From NCBI GenBank assembly GCA_945957495.1, contig CAMFLG010000050.1, positions 1 through 11,585 of the forward strand: a stretch of DNA of 11,585 bases, written 5' to 3'. The notes beneath the pieces are model-generated. The model saw only the letters and a list, made by a program, of their open reading frames with translations. It had not been told where the DNA came from and ran no database searches. Source of the stretch: an uncultured Pseudorhodobacter sp. (GTDB taxonomy: Bacteria; Pseudomonadota; Alphaproteobacteria; Rhodobacterales; Rhodobacteraceae). The translations under genes were made by a program, and so were the position numbers. This document shows positions 1 through 6,060 of this stretch, in pieces; the stretch's first letter is position 1, and each line of letters opens with the position of its first letter.

Positions 1-46
1 CCGCAAGGCAGATCAACAGGGCCAGCCAAACAAGAAGCCGCTGCAT
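1..46 (-). CDS. lptD: LPS assembly outer-membrane protein LptD, first 15 codons only
   Basis: The first 15 codons read MQRLLVWLALLICLA, a positively charged start followed by a hydrophobic run, as expected for a Sec signal peptide. The gene then runs off the left edge. Its ATG overlaps the TGA of lptG (shared ATGA), and GGAGG at 54-58 stands 7 bases ahead, a strong ribosome binding site. In Rhodobacterales the gene after lptF-lptG is normally lptD, the beta-barrel that inserts lipopolysaccharide into the outer leaflet. The identity rests on that synteny plus the signal peptide, since no mature-protein sequence is visible. Another exported protein cannot be excluded. Confidence 0.6.
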   Translation of the reverse strand, partial: MQRLLVWLALLICLA

Positions 47-1125
47 CAGCCATCCTCCAGATGCAGCAACAGGCCAAGCGCCATGAAGGCCCCGGCAAAC
101 GGTGGGCCCCAAGCGGCCAGTGCAATCGGGATTTGAGCGTTCACACCAAGCACTTGCGCGAAATTGCGCAGAAAGAAAATGGCAAATCCGCCCAGCAGAG
201 CCAGCAAGACCATCTGGCCGGTCTTGCCCGATCTGGCGTGGCGCATGGTGAAACCGGCGGCGATCAGCACCATCGCGGCCAGAAGCAGGGGCAGCGCCAG
301 TTCCATCTGCATCCAGACGCGATAGCTGCGCGCCGAGAATCCAGCCTTTTCCAGATCGGCGATATGGCTGCGCAGGTTCCAGAACGCGATGGACGAAGGT
401 TCACCAAAGCTGTTGCGGATGCGGTCCTGATTGAGGTCGGTGGCAACGCGAATCTCGGGAACGGCCTCGGTGGCCGAAAGTTCGGGGTTGTCCTGGGTCA
501 GATCCCAGCGTTTTGCGTTCAACAGCACCCACGCGCCGGGTTCCAGCCGCGCGGTCTGCGCCTCAATACGTTCAATCGGCGTGCCATCGGTTGCAAAGGT
601 CTGCAAGGTCACGTCATTGATTTCGCTGCCATCGGGGTTGCCCCGGGTGGCGCGGATCACGGTTTGCGCCTCAGACGTGCCTTGTCGCATCCAAAGCCCG
701 TTGGACGAAATCGACATCACCGCATCGGTGCCCTGCGCTTGCAGGCGATCATAGGATTTCGAGGTTGCCGCAACCAGCGGGTTCAGGATTGTCACAGAAA
801 AGGCCCCGAACAGCACCGCGACCGCCACTGGCGCCAACAGAAAGCTGAGCCCGGACCGCCCGGCGGCGCGCACCACGACCAGTTCGGACGACCGCGCCAA
901 GGCCAGAAACAGCGCGATGCCGGTCAGAAGCATCAGCAGCGGCAGGATCTGATAAAGGCTTTCCGGCACATTCAGCAGCGAAAGATACGCCGCCTGACGC
1001 AAGCTGTCGGCGCTACGCCGAAGCTGATCAATCATGTCGATCAACAGCATAATTCCGGCAAACCCGCCGAACACCCACAGGAACATGCCCAGAAACCGCC
1101 GGGCGAAATAAAGGTTCAGGATCAT
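46..1125 (-). CDS. lptG: LPS export ABC transporter permease LptG
   Basis: This 359-residue inner-membrane protein is one half of the LptF/LptG permease, which with the LptB ATPase pulls lipopolysaccharide out of the inner membrane and feeds it to the LptC-LptA-LptD bridge. Three hydrophobic segments lie near the N terminus (about 11-31, 57-77, 95-117) and three near the C terminus (about 275-355). A periplasmic beta-rich domain lies between them, which is the LptF/LptG (YjgP/YjgQ) layout. The segment around residues 78-92 (RSSELVVVRAAGRSG) is the conserved cytoplasmic coupling region that contacts LptB. The start at 1125 (MILNLYFARR) is chosen because its ATG overlaps the lptF TGA and GAGG lies 7 bases upstream. 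The open frame continues further upstream only inside lptF. Length is normal for the family. Confidence 0.95.
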   Translation of the reverse strand: MILNLYFARRFLGMFLWVFGGFAGIMLLIDMIDQLRRSADSLRQAAYLSLLNVPESLYQILPLLMLLTGIALFLALARSSELVVVRAAGRSGLSFLLAPVAVAVLFGAFSVTILNPLVAATSKSYDRLQAQGTDAVMSISSNGLWMRQGTSEAQTVIRATRGNPDGSEINDVTLQTFATDGTPIERIEAQTARLEPGAWVLLNAKRWDLTQDNPELSATEAVPEIRVATDLNQDRIRNSFGEPSSIAFWNLRSHIADLEKAGFSARSYRVWMQMELALPLLLAAMVLIAAGFTMRHARSGKTGQMVLLALLGGFAIFFLRNFAQVLGVNAQIPIALAAWGPPFAGAFMALGLLLHLEDG

Positions 1126-2243
1126 ACCGGAACCTCGGCACGTTTGACCCGGCGCGGGCGCTGTGAAACCCACAACTCGGCAGCACCTATGGCGATGGCA
1201 AGGACGGGCGCGGCATAGACCATTCCCCAATTGCCGGACCCGACCTGCGCGCTGCTGGAGGTCATGGTTGCCACCGCCTGCACCACCAGCAACAAGAGGA
1301 TAGACACCAGAATCTGCCGCCACAGGCCAAAGCGGCTGAATGCCCCCAGCAAAAGTGAGGAAAACCCGATCAGCGCCGCGCCCACCGCCATGAGGGGCTG
1401 AGCCATGCGGCTATGTGCCTCAAACAGAAACTCGTCACGGCTGCGTCCGGTTTCCGCAAGCAGGGCGTCCGAGGCGGAAAGAAGATCAGGCGTGAAAAGT
1501 TCTTCCATGCTGCGGTTGGCAGGTTTCGGCATCGCGATCAGGCCTGACAGATCATAGGTGAAGTCGCGAAACCGTGTGACCGTCAACTGCCCCGTCGTGG
1601 TGTCCAGCATTTGCACCATGCCATTGAACATCAACAGTTTCGGCCCGGTATCTGTGTGTGAGAAGAGCGCCTTGCGCGCGGTATAGGTGGCCCGTTGGTT
1701 GCCATCGCGATCATCCGCAAGGAAAAGGTCCAGCAATTCGCCGTTGCTGGCAATCTGGCGGATATAGACGGTGATGCCGTCGGACGGGTGCAGAAACTGG
1801 CCGTCCTTCAGGAAACGGGACGTGGTGTTCTGCGCGATCTCTGCGCTGCGCTGCGACAGGGCGGACCGGCTGGCGGGCACAAGATAATGCATCAGAACCA
1901 GCAGCATCAGGGAAACGATCATGCCGAAATACAGCACTGGGCGCGCCACACGAAAGGCGGAAAAGCCTGTGGCCTGCATGACGACAAGTTCGCTGTCCGA
2001 CATCAGGCGGTTGGCGGCGTAGACGGCGGCCACGAAGGCCGATAGCGGCAAAACCAGCCGGATCACGTTGGGCAGGGTCAGCAAGGAGATTTGCAGAAAA
2101 ACCAGTGCCGATTGGCCGTCACCGATGAGGTCATCGAAAAGGCCGACAGCCCGGTTGACCCAATAAACGGCCACCAGAACCAGCGAGAAAAACCCGAACA
2201 ACGCAAGCAGTTGTGTCAGAAGATAGCGATCAAAGCGCGACAC
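1122..2243 (-). CDS. lptF: LPS export ABC transporter permease LptF
   Basis: This is the partner permease of LptG, 373 residues with the same topology: three N-terminal membrane helices (about 10-30, 47-77, 99-123), a periplasmic domain, and three C-terminal helices (about 283-302, 309-328, 341-359). The coupling segment NRLMSDSELVVMQATGFS (78-95) and the start of the C-terminal bundle, EAHSRMAQPL (275-284), are family landmarks. A GTG start at 2243, giving M-SRFDRYLL, is preferred. It matches the usual beginning of the family and has GGGGG about 10 bases upstream. The frame is also open from a TTG at 2264, which would add seven unlikely residues (PGGRRR). It is the first gene of the lptFGD operon, divergent from pepA. 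The end overlaps the lptG start by four bases, suggesting translational coupling. Confidence 0.95.
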   Translation of the reverse strand: MSRFDRYLLTQLLALFGFFSLVLVAVYWVNRAVGLFDDLIGDGQSALVFLQISLLTLPNVIRLVLPLSAFVAAVYAANRLMSDSELVVMQATGFSAFRVARPVLYFGMIVSLMLLVLMHYLVPASRSALSQRSAEIAQNTTSRFLKDGQFLHPSDGITVYIRQIASNGELLDLFLADDRDGNQRATYTARKALFSHTDTGPKLLMFNGMVQMLDTTTGQLTVTRFRDFTYDLSGLIAMPKPANRSMEELFTPDLLSASDALLAETGRSRDEFLFEAHSRMAQPLMAVGAALIGFSSLLLGAFSRFGLWRQILVSILLLLVVQAVATMTSSSAQVGSGNWGMVYAAPVLAIAIGAAELWVSQRPRRVKRAEVPV

Positions 2244-2386
2244 GCGACGGCGGCCCCCAGGCAAGAATTCTGCCGCGACGCTAGCGGAAAACCCCGGCGG
2301 GGAAAACTCATATCTGGCCTTTGCCGCCGCCCTTCGTTAGCCTTCGGCAAAAGCCTGCGCCCGTGGCGCGCAAGATCGAGGGTCAG
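2244..2386. promoter_or_regulatory. Divergent intergenic region between lptF and pepA
   Basis: These 143 bases must contain the start signals for both the lptF operon and pepA. I see no convincing -35/-10 pair on either strand. A small palindrome CCCCGGCGGGG lies at 2292-2302, and an AT-richer patch (AAAACTCATATCT, 2303-2315) is the most likely place for a -10 element. The assignment rests on gene arrangement rather than on motifs. Confidence 0.4.
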
Positions 2387-3859
2387 ATGTCGCATCCAGT
2401 CGCTATTCAGTTTCAACCGGTTGATTTGGCAGGTCTTGCCCAGATGGCGGGCCGCATCGCGCTGATCTTTGACGGGGCCGAACCGGCCACGGCGGCGGCG
2501 CGCGGGCTGAACCGGATCACCAAGGGGGCCGTGGCGCGGGCAATGGCGTCGCAGGCGGCGGCAAAGCTGAAACCGGGTGAGGCGATGGAACTGGCCTTTC
2601 CGGCAGGGCTTGCCGCCGAGGCGCTGCATCTGGTGCGTCTGCCGCGCAATGCCTCTGTGGCCGAGGCGCGCAAAGCCGGGGCGACGGTGGCGCGTGCGCT
2701 TTCGGCCAGTGGCATGACGGTGATCGCGGGGGGGCATCCGCGGGCGGCGGATATCTCTTTCGGGCTGGCGCTGCGCGCCTATGATTTCGGCCCGCACAAG
2801 ACGACCCCTGCGACCGAATTCGGGCCTGTCACCATCGCCGTGGCTAATCCAGAGGCTGTTGCGGCGGCGGCGGCACCGATGGCTGCCGTGGCCGAAGGCG
2901 TGTTTTTCACCCGCGATCTGGTCAATGAACCGGCCAATATCCTGACCACCTATGATTTCGCCGCCCGGCTGGCTGCGATGCAGGAACTGGGGCTTGAGGT
3001 GGAAATCCTTGAAGAAGACCAGTTGGAGCGGCTGGGTATGCGGGCGCTGCTGGGCGTCGGGCAGGGGTCGGAAAGCCCGTCCAAGGTGGTGGTCATGCAA
3101 TGGCATGGCGGCGCCAAGGATGAGCCGCCGCTTGCTTTGGTCGGCAAGGGCGTCGTGTTCGATACCGGCGGCATTTCGATCAAGCCTGCGGCGGGCATGG
3201 AAGACATGACCATGGATATGGGCGGCGCGGGCGTGGTGGCGGGTGTCATGCGTACTCTGGCGCTGCGCGGGGCCAAGGCCAATGTTGTTGGTTTGGTTGG
3301 CATCGTGGAAAACATGCCCGACGGTCGCGCACAACGCCCGGGCGATGTGGTGCGTTCGATGAAGGGCGACACGATCGAGGTGATCAACACCGACGCCGAG
3401 GGCCGTCTCGTGCTGGCGGATGTGTTGTGGTACGCGCAGGATCGATTCAAACCCAAGGGTGTGATTGATCTGGCGACGCTGACCGGCGCGATCATCGTGG
3501 CATTGGGGCATGAGAATACCGGCGTGTTTTCCAATGACGACGCGCTGTGCAACGCCTTCCTGCGGGCTGCGGCACAAGAGGGCGAAGGTGCGTGGCGGAT
3601 GCCGATGGGGCAGGGCTATGACGACAAGCTAAAATCGCGGGTGGCCGATATGGTGAATTCTTGCGGGCGCGATGGCGGGTCGATCACGGCGGCGCATTTC
3701 CTGCGCCGGTTCATCAAGCCCGATATGCCCTGGTGCCATCTGGACATTGCAGGCACCGCCCTGTTGAAAACCGAAAGCGCGCTTGCACCCAAGGGGGCAA
3801 CCGGCTGGGGGGTGATGGCGCTGAACCGGCTGATCCAGAATCAGTTCGAGGCGAAATAA
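2387..3859 (+). CDS. pepA: Leucyl aminopeptidase (M17 family)
   Basis: This cytosolic two-metal exopeptidase removes N-terminal residues, preferably leucine, from peptides and contributes to peptide turnover. It is 490 residues, normal for M17. The C-terminal catalytic domain contains KGVVFDTGGISIK (254-266) and NTDAEGRL (334-341), the family signature. The metal-binding and catalytic residues known from E. coli PepA (K270, D275, K282, D293, D352, E354, R356) correspond with a constant offset of 16 to K254, D259, K266, D277, D336, E338 and R340, so the enzyme should be active. The N-terminal macro-like domain (about 1-165) is more divergent, as usual. The start at 2387 (MSHPVAIQF) has GAGGG about 5 bases upstream; the frame is open another 22 codons upstream but without family-like sequence. 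Some PepA proteins also bind DNA (XerA/CarP), but nothing here shows that. Confidence 0.96.
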   Translation: MSHPVAIQFQPVDLAGLAQMAGRIALIFDGAEPATAAARGLNRITKGAVARAMASQAAAKLKPGEAMELAFPAGLAAEALHLVRLPRNASVAEARKAGATVARALSASGMTVIAGGHPRAADISFGLALRAYDFGPHKTTPATEFGPVTIAVANPEAVAAAAAPMAAVAEGVFFTRDLVNEPANILTTYDFAARLAAMQELGLEVEILEEDQLERLGMRALLGVGQGSESPSKVVVMQWHGGAKDEPPLALVGKGVVFDTGGISIKPAAGMEDMTMDMGGAGVVAGVMRTLALRGAKANVVGLVGIVENMPDGRAQRPGDVVRSMKGDTIEVINTDAEGRLVLADVLWYAQDRFKPKGVIDLATLTGAIIVALGHENTGVFSNDDALCNAFLRAAAQEGEGAWRMPMGQGYDDKLKSRVADMVNSCGRDGGSITAAHFLRRFIKPDMPWCHLDIAGTALLKTESALAPKGATGWGVMALNRLIQNQFEAK

Positions 3860-3863
3860 CCCG

Positions 3864-3899
3864 ATGCGCCCACCCGCCTGCCTGCGGCGTCGGCCATGA
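3864..3899 (+). CDS. Possible 11-codon upstream ORF coupled to holC
   Basis: A short reading frame, MRPPACLRRRP, begins five bases after the pepA stop and ends with a TGA that overlaps the holC ATG (ATGA at 3896-3899). GAGG inside the last pepA codons (3848-3851) stands about 12 bases ahead, somewhat far for a ribosome binding site. The holC start has no clear Shine-Dalgarno sequence of its own, so translation through this ORF could deliver ribosomes to holC. It is short enough to be chance in this base composition, and the peptide resembles nothing I recognise. Confidence 0.25.
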   Translation: MRPPACLRRRP

Positions 3900-4360
3900 G
3901 CGTGGCGATGTTCTACCATCTGACGCGCTCGACCGTCGAAGAAACGATGGCGACGCTGCTGCCCCGCGCGCTGGCGCAAGGCTGGCGGGTGATGGTGCGC
4001 GGATGCCGGCAAGACACGTTGGAGCGGTTGGATCAGGCGCTTTGGCTGGGGCCAGAGGACGGCTTTCTGCCGCACGGATTGCAGGGCGGGCCGTATGACG
4101 CCGATCAGCCGATCCTGCTGGGCACGGGGGCCATCACCAATGATGCCCGCGCGCTGATGCTGGTGGAAAGCGCCGTCACCACCCCGGCAGAGGCGGCACC
4201 GTTGGAGCGGGTCTGGGTGATTTTCGACGGGGCGGATCAGGTGGCGCTGACGGCGGCCCGCGCGCTGTGGACTGCTTTGACCGGGGCGGGGATGGCCGCG
4301 CAGTATTGGTCAGAAGAATCGGGACGCTGGGAAAAGAAGACTGAAAAGGCAGCGCGTTAG
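3896..4360 (+). CDS. holC: DNA polymerase III chi subunit
   Basis: This 154-residue accessory subunit of the clamp loader bridges the DnaX complex (through psi in E. coli) to single-strand binding protein at the replication fork. The N terminus (FYHLTRST, 6-13), the region LWLGPEDGFLPHGL (49-62), the QPILLG strand and the ERVWVIFDGAD strand are all typical of alphaproteobacterial HolC, as is the tail AAQYWSEESGRWEKK. The ATG at 3896 places FYHL where the family has it. A second in-frame ATG at 3908 (MFYHLTRS) is a possible alternative. There is no strong ribosome binding site, only 36 bases separate it from pepA, and the two are probably co-transcribed. The stop lies inside the end of the convergent protease gene. 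Confidence 0.93.
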   Translation: MSVAMFYHLTRSTVEETMATLLPRALAQGWRVMVRGCRQDTLERLDQALWLGPEDGFLPHGLQGGPYDADQPILLGTGAITNDARALMLVESAVTTPAEAAPLERVWVIFDGADQVALTAARALWTALTGAGMAAQYWSEESGRWEKKTEKAAR

Positions 4361-4366
4361 CGCTGC
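4349..4366. terminator. Hairpin over the convergent stop codons of holC and the protease gene
   Basis: A perfect 7-bp inverted repeat, GCAGCGC at 4349-4355 and GCGCTGC at 4360-4366, encloses a 4-base loop (4356-4359). Read on the minus strand it is followed by CTTTTCAGTCTTCTTTTC, which resembles the T-rich tail of an intrinsic terminator for the protease transcript. On the plus strand no T-run follows, so holC transcripts may end elsewhere. The hairpin contains the last codons and stops of both genes. Confidence 0.45.
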
Positions 4367-4929
4367 AGGATCATTTCGTCGCCCTGCATGGTGATCGAAA
4401 ACAGGCCCAGATAATCCATCCCCAACAGCGATCCGTTCATCTCTGCCTCGTTGACATAGGCGATGACATCGCTGTCCCGGAACGGCCCAAGCTCTACCTC
4501 TGGCAGGGTGATGCGGGCGGTGCGGACGGGGCCGTTGGCGGTTTGCGCCTGACCCAGAAAGCGCAGGCTGGCGGGGTCGATCCCAAGGCTGCGGGCGTCT
4601 TCGGGGGACAGGACGATGTTGCTGGCGCCGGTGTCGGCCATGAAGGCCACCGTCTGCCCGTTGATGTTCAGGCTCAGGTAATAGTGGCCGTCCGGTGCGC
4701 GTGGGATCAGGACGCGCCCGGGTTCAATCTGTTGAAATGGCATGATGTCGCGGCGCAGATCGTGCCAAAGGCCATAGCCCACCCCAAGGCCCAGAAAGAT
4801 CATGGCCCAGGCCAGAAGCACGCGCAGGGCGTGACCCATCTTTTGCCGGTATTCCACCAGAACCCAGCCGGTGACTGACACCAGCAGCAAGCCAAGATAG
4901 ACCACACGCATCAGATCGTCGGTTGTCAT
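4357..4929 (-). CDS. Membrane-anchored retropepsin-like aspartic protease (TIGR02281 family, clan AA)
   Basis: This 190-residue protein has two N-terminal hydrophobic segments (about 9-26 and 36-54) followed by a single aspartic-protease lobe. The active-site motif ADTGAS (98-103) and the later GSLLGMDYLGLF (166-177), the conserved hydrophobic-hydrophobic-glycine element, identify a retropepsin-type fold that must dimerise to supply both aspartates. The residues after the anchor (LIPRAPDGHYYLSLNINGQ) match the start of the protease domain in the family. The catalytic domain is expected in the periplasm, although I infer the orientation only from the usual arrangement. The start overlaps the MarC stop by ATGA, so it is the last gene of that operon. 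The natural substrate of this family is not known to me. Confidence 0.88.
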   Translation of the reverse strand: MTTDDLMRVVYLGLLLVSVTGWVLVEYRQKMGHALRVLLAWAMIFLGLGVGYGLWHDLRRDIMPFQQIEPGRVLIPRAPDGHYYLSLNINGQTVAFMADTGASNIVLSPEDARSLGIDPASLRFLGQAQTANGPVRTARITLPEVELGPFRDSDVIAYVNEAEMNGSLLGMDYLGLFSITMQGDEMILQR

Positions 4930-5543
4930 CCGATCAGCCCGGTGCCCCGCACGCCGTCGATGACGAATTGCACCGAAAGCGCCGCCAGAAGCATGCCCAA
5001 CAGCCGCGTGATCACAATGGTGCCGGTGCGGCCCAGCATGCGTTCAATGGGCGGAGAGGCCAGCAAGAACAGGTAGGTCGCAATCATCATCGCCAGCAAC
5101 AGCCCCATCACCGCCGTCGTGCCAACCCATCCCGGGCCGGATTTGCCGACCAGCAGGATCATCGTGGCAATTGCGCCGGGCCCGGCAATCAGTGGTGTGG
5201 CCAAGGGAAACACCGAAGGGTCGTGGTGCGGGTCTGGCTGTTGCCCCTCGCGGCGCTGGGTGCGGCGTTCAAACAGCATGTCGAGCGCGGTCAGGAACAG
5301 CAAGATCCCGCCCGCGATGCGAAAGGCGGGCATGGAAATGCCGATGAAACCCAAAAGCGCCTCGCCCGTCAGGCCAAAGGCCATCAGCAGAACAGTTGCG
5401 ATGATGCAGGCGCGCAAGGCCATCTTGCGGCGATGGGCGTCGTCCATGCCTTGGGTCAGGGCGATGAACAGCGGCACCAGACCCGGCGGGTCGATCACCA
5501 CGAACAGCGTGGCGAAGGCGGTGATGAGAAACGCGCTGTCCAT
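4926..5543 (-). CDS. MarC family integral membrane protein (UPF0056)
   Basis: This 205-residue protein has about six hydrophobic segments and almost no soluble part. The N-terminal FVVIDPPGLVPLFIALT (14-30) and the central PLATPLIAGPGAIATM are the two conserved half-repeat motifs of the MarC family. The family is often annotated as NAAT-type amino-acid or drug transporters; in E. coli the link of MarC to multiple antibiotic resistance was withdrawn, and the transported substrate is unsettled. A hydrophilic loop with charged and histidine residues (RRTQRREGQQPDPHHD) lies between helices 3 and 4. The start is 53 bases after the DUF2267 gene, with no strong ribosome binding site. The end overlaps the protease gene by four bases. 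Confidence 0.9.
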   Translation of the reverse strand: MDSAFLITAFATLFVVIDPPGLVPLFIALTQGMDDAHRRKMALRACIIATVLLMAFGLTGEALLGFIGISMPAFRIAGGILLFLTALDMLFERRTQRREGQQPDPHHDPSVFPLATPLIAGPGAIATMILLVGKSGPGWVGTTAVMGLLLAMMIATYLFLLASPPIERMLGRTGTIVITRLLGMLLAALSVQFVIDGVRGTGLIG

Positions 5544-5596
5544 GGTTCAGGTTTAGGCGGGCAAACCGGTGCAGGGCAAGGAAATTCGCGGCGGCG

Positions 5597-6055
5597 TCAG
5601 ACGATGCGCGGGCCTAGCGTGGCGGGGTCAACGCCTGTGACTGACCAGAATTCGGCGGCAAAGGGTGGCAGTTTGGCCAGAACCGCCTGCAGATCGGCGT
5701 AGTGGACGGATTTGCGCAGGGCCAGCGCGCAGCCTTCGACGCATGTGGCGGGGGCGATGTTGTGGTGGCGGCGCAGGCTTTGCGTCTCTGCCGTCCAATC
5801 GGCACGGGTGCCGGGGGGCAGGGGCGGGCGGTCAAGCTGCCAGTCGGCGACGAACAGCGCGCGCAGAACGGCAGGAAGAAGCTGCGCGAAATCAATAGCT
5901 TGCTGTGGCGTCAGGCGGTTGCGGAAGGCACGCAACACGCCCTCAACGGCGGTGAAGGTGCTGTGGTCGGTGGGCGTGCCGATGGCGTCTTGCGCATCCG
6001 CCAGAAAGGCTTGCCATTCGCGGCTGGCCTGACGGTAGGTCCAGGGCATCGGCAT
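5597..6055 (-). CDS. DUF2267 domain protein of unknown function
   Basis: This 152-residue soluble helical protein has no signal peptide or membrane segment. The pattern of a short helix, a helix with VLRAF-like residues, a turn ending in AIDFAQLLPAVLRALFVADW, and a second copy ending in LQAVLAKLPPFAAEFW resembles the DUF2267 family, in which two such units pack together. A cysteine (residue 104, in ATCVEGCALALR) and a second one four residues later are visible, but no catalytic motif. The start at 6055 is five bases after the ABC-F stop, with GGGG about 9 bases ahead; a second ATG six bases on is equally possible. It is probably translated from the ABC-F mRNA. No function can be inferred from the sequence. 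Confidence 0.8.
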   Translation of the reverse strand: MPMPWTYRQASREWQAFLADAQDAIGTPTDHSTFTAVEGVLRAFRNRLTPQQAIDFAQLLPAVLRALFVADWQLDRPPLPPGTRADWTAETQSLRRHHNIAPATCVEGCALALRKSVHYADLQAVLAKLPPFAAEFWSVTGVDPATLGPRIV

Positions 6056-6060
6056 GGCTG

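Noticed and set aside
61..1218. 385-codon plus-strand frame across lptG
   Set aside because: Gln/His/Arg-rich shadow of lptG with no membrane segments or family resemblance.
2216..3577. 453-codon open frame antisense to pepA
   Set aside because: The His/Arg/Gln-rich translation is typical of a shadow frame, and pepA has complete catalytic motifs in the same place.
5544..5596. Promoter and hairpin between the DUF2267 and MarC genes
   Set aside because: A TTGCCC/TAAACC pair with an 18-base spacer and a GGTTT/AAACC stem are present, but both are weak; the genes more likely share one transcript.
4923..5702. 259-codon plus-strand frame over the MarC gene
   Set aside because: Gln/His/Gly-rich shadow of the conserved MarC gene on the other strand.
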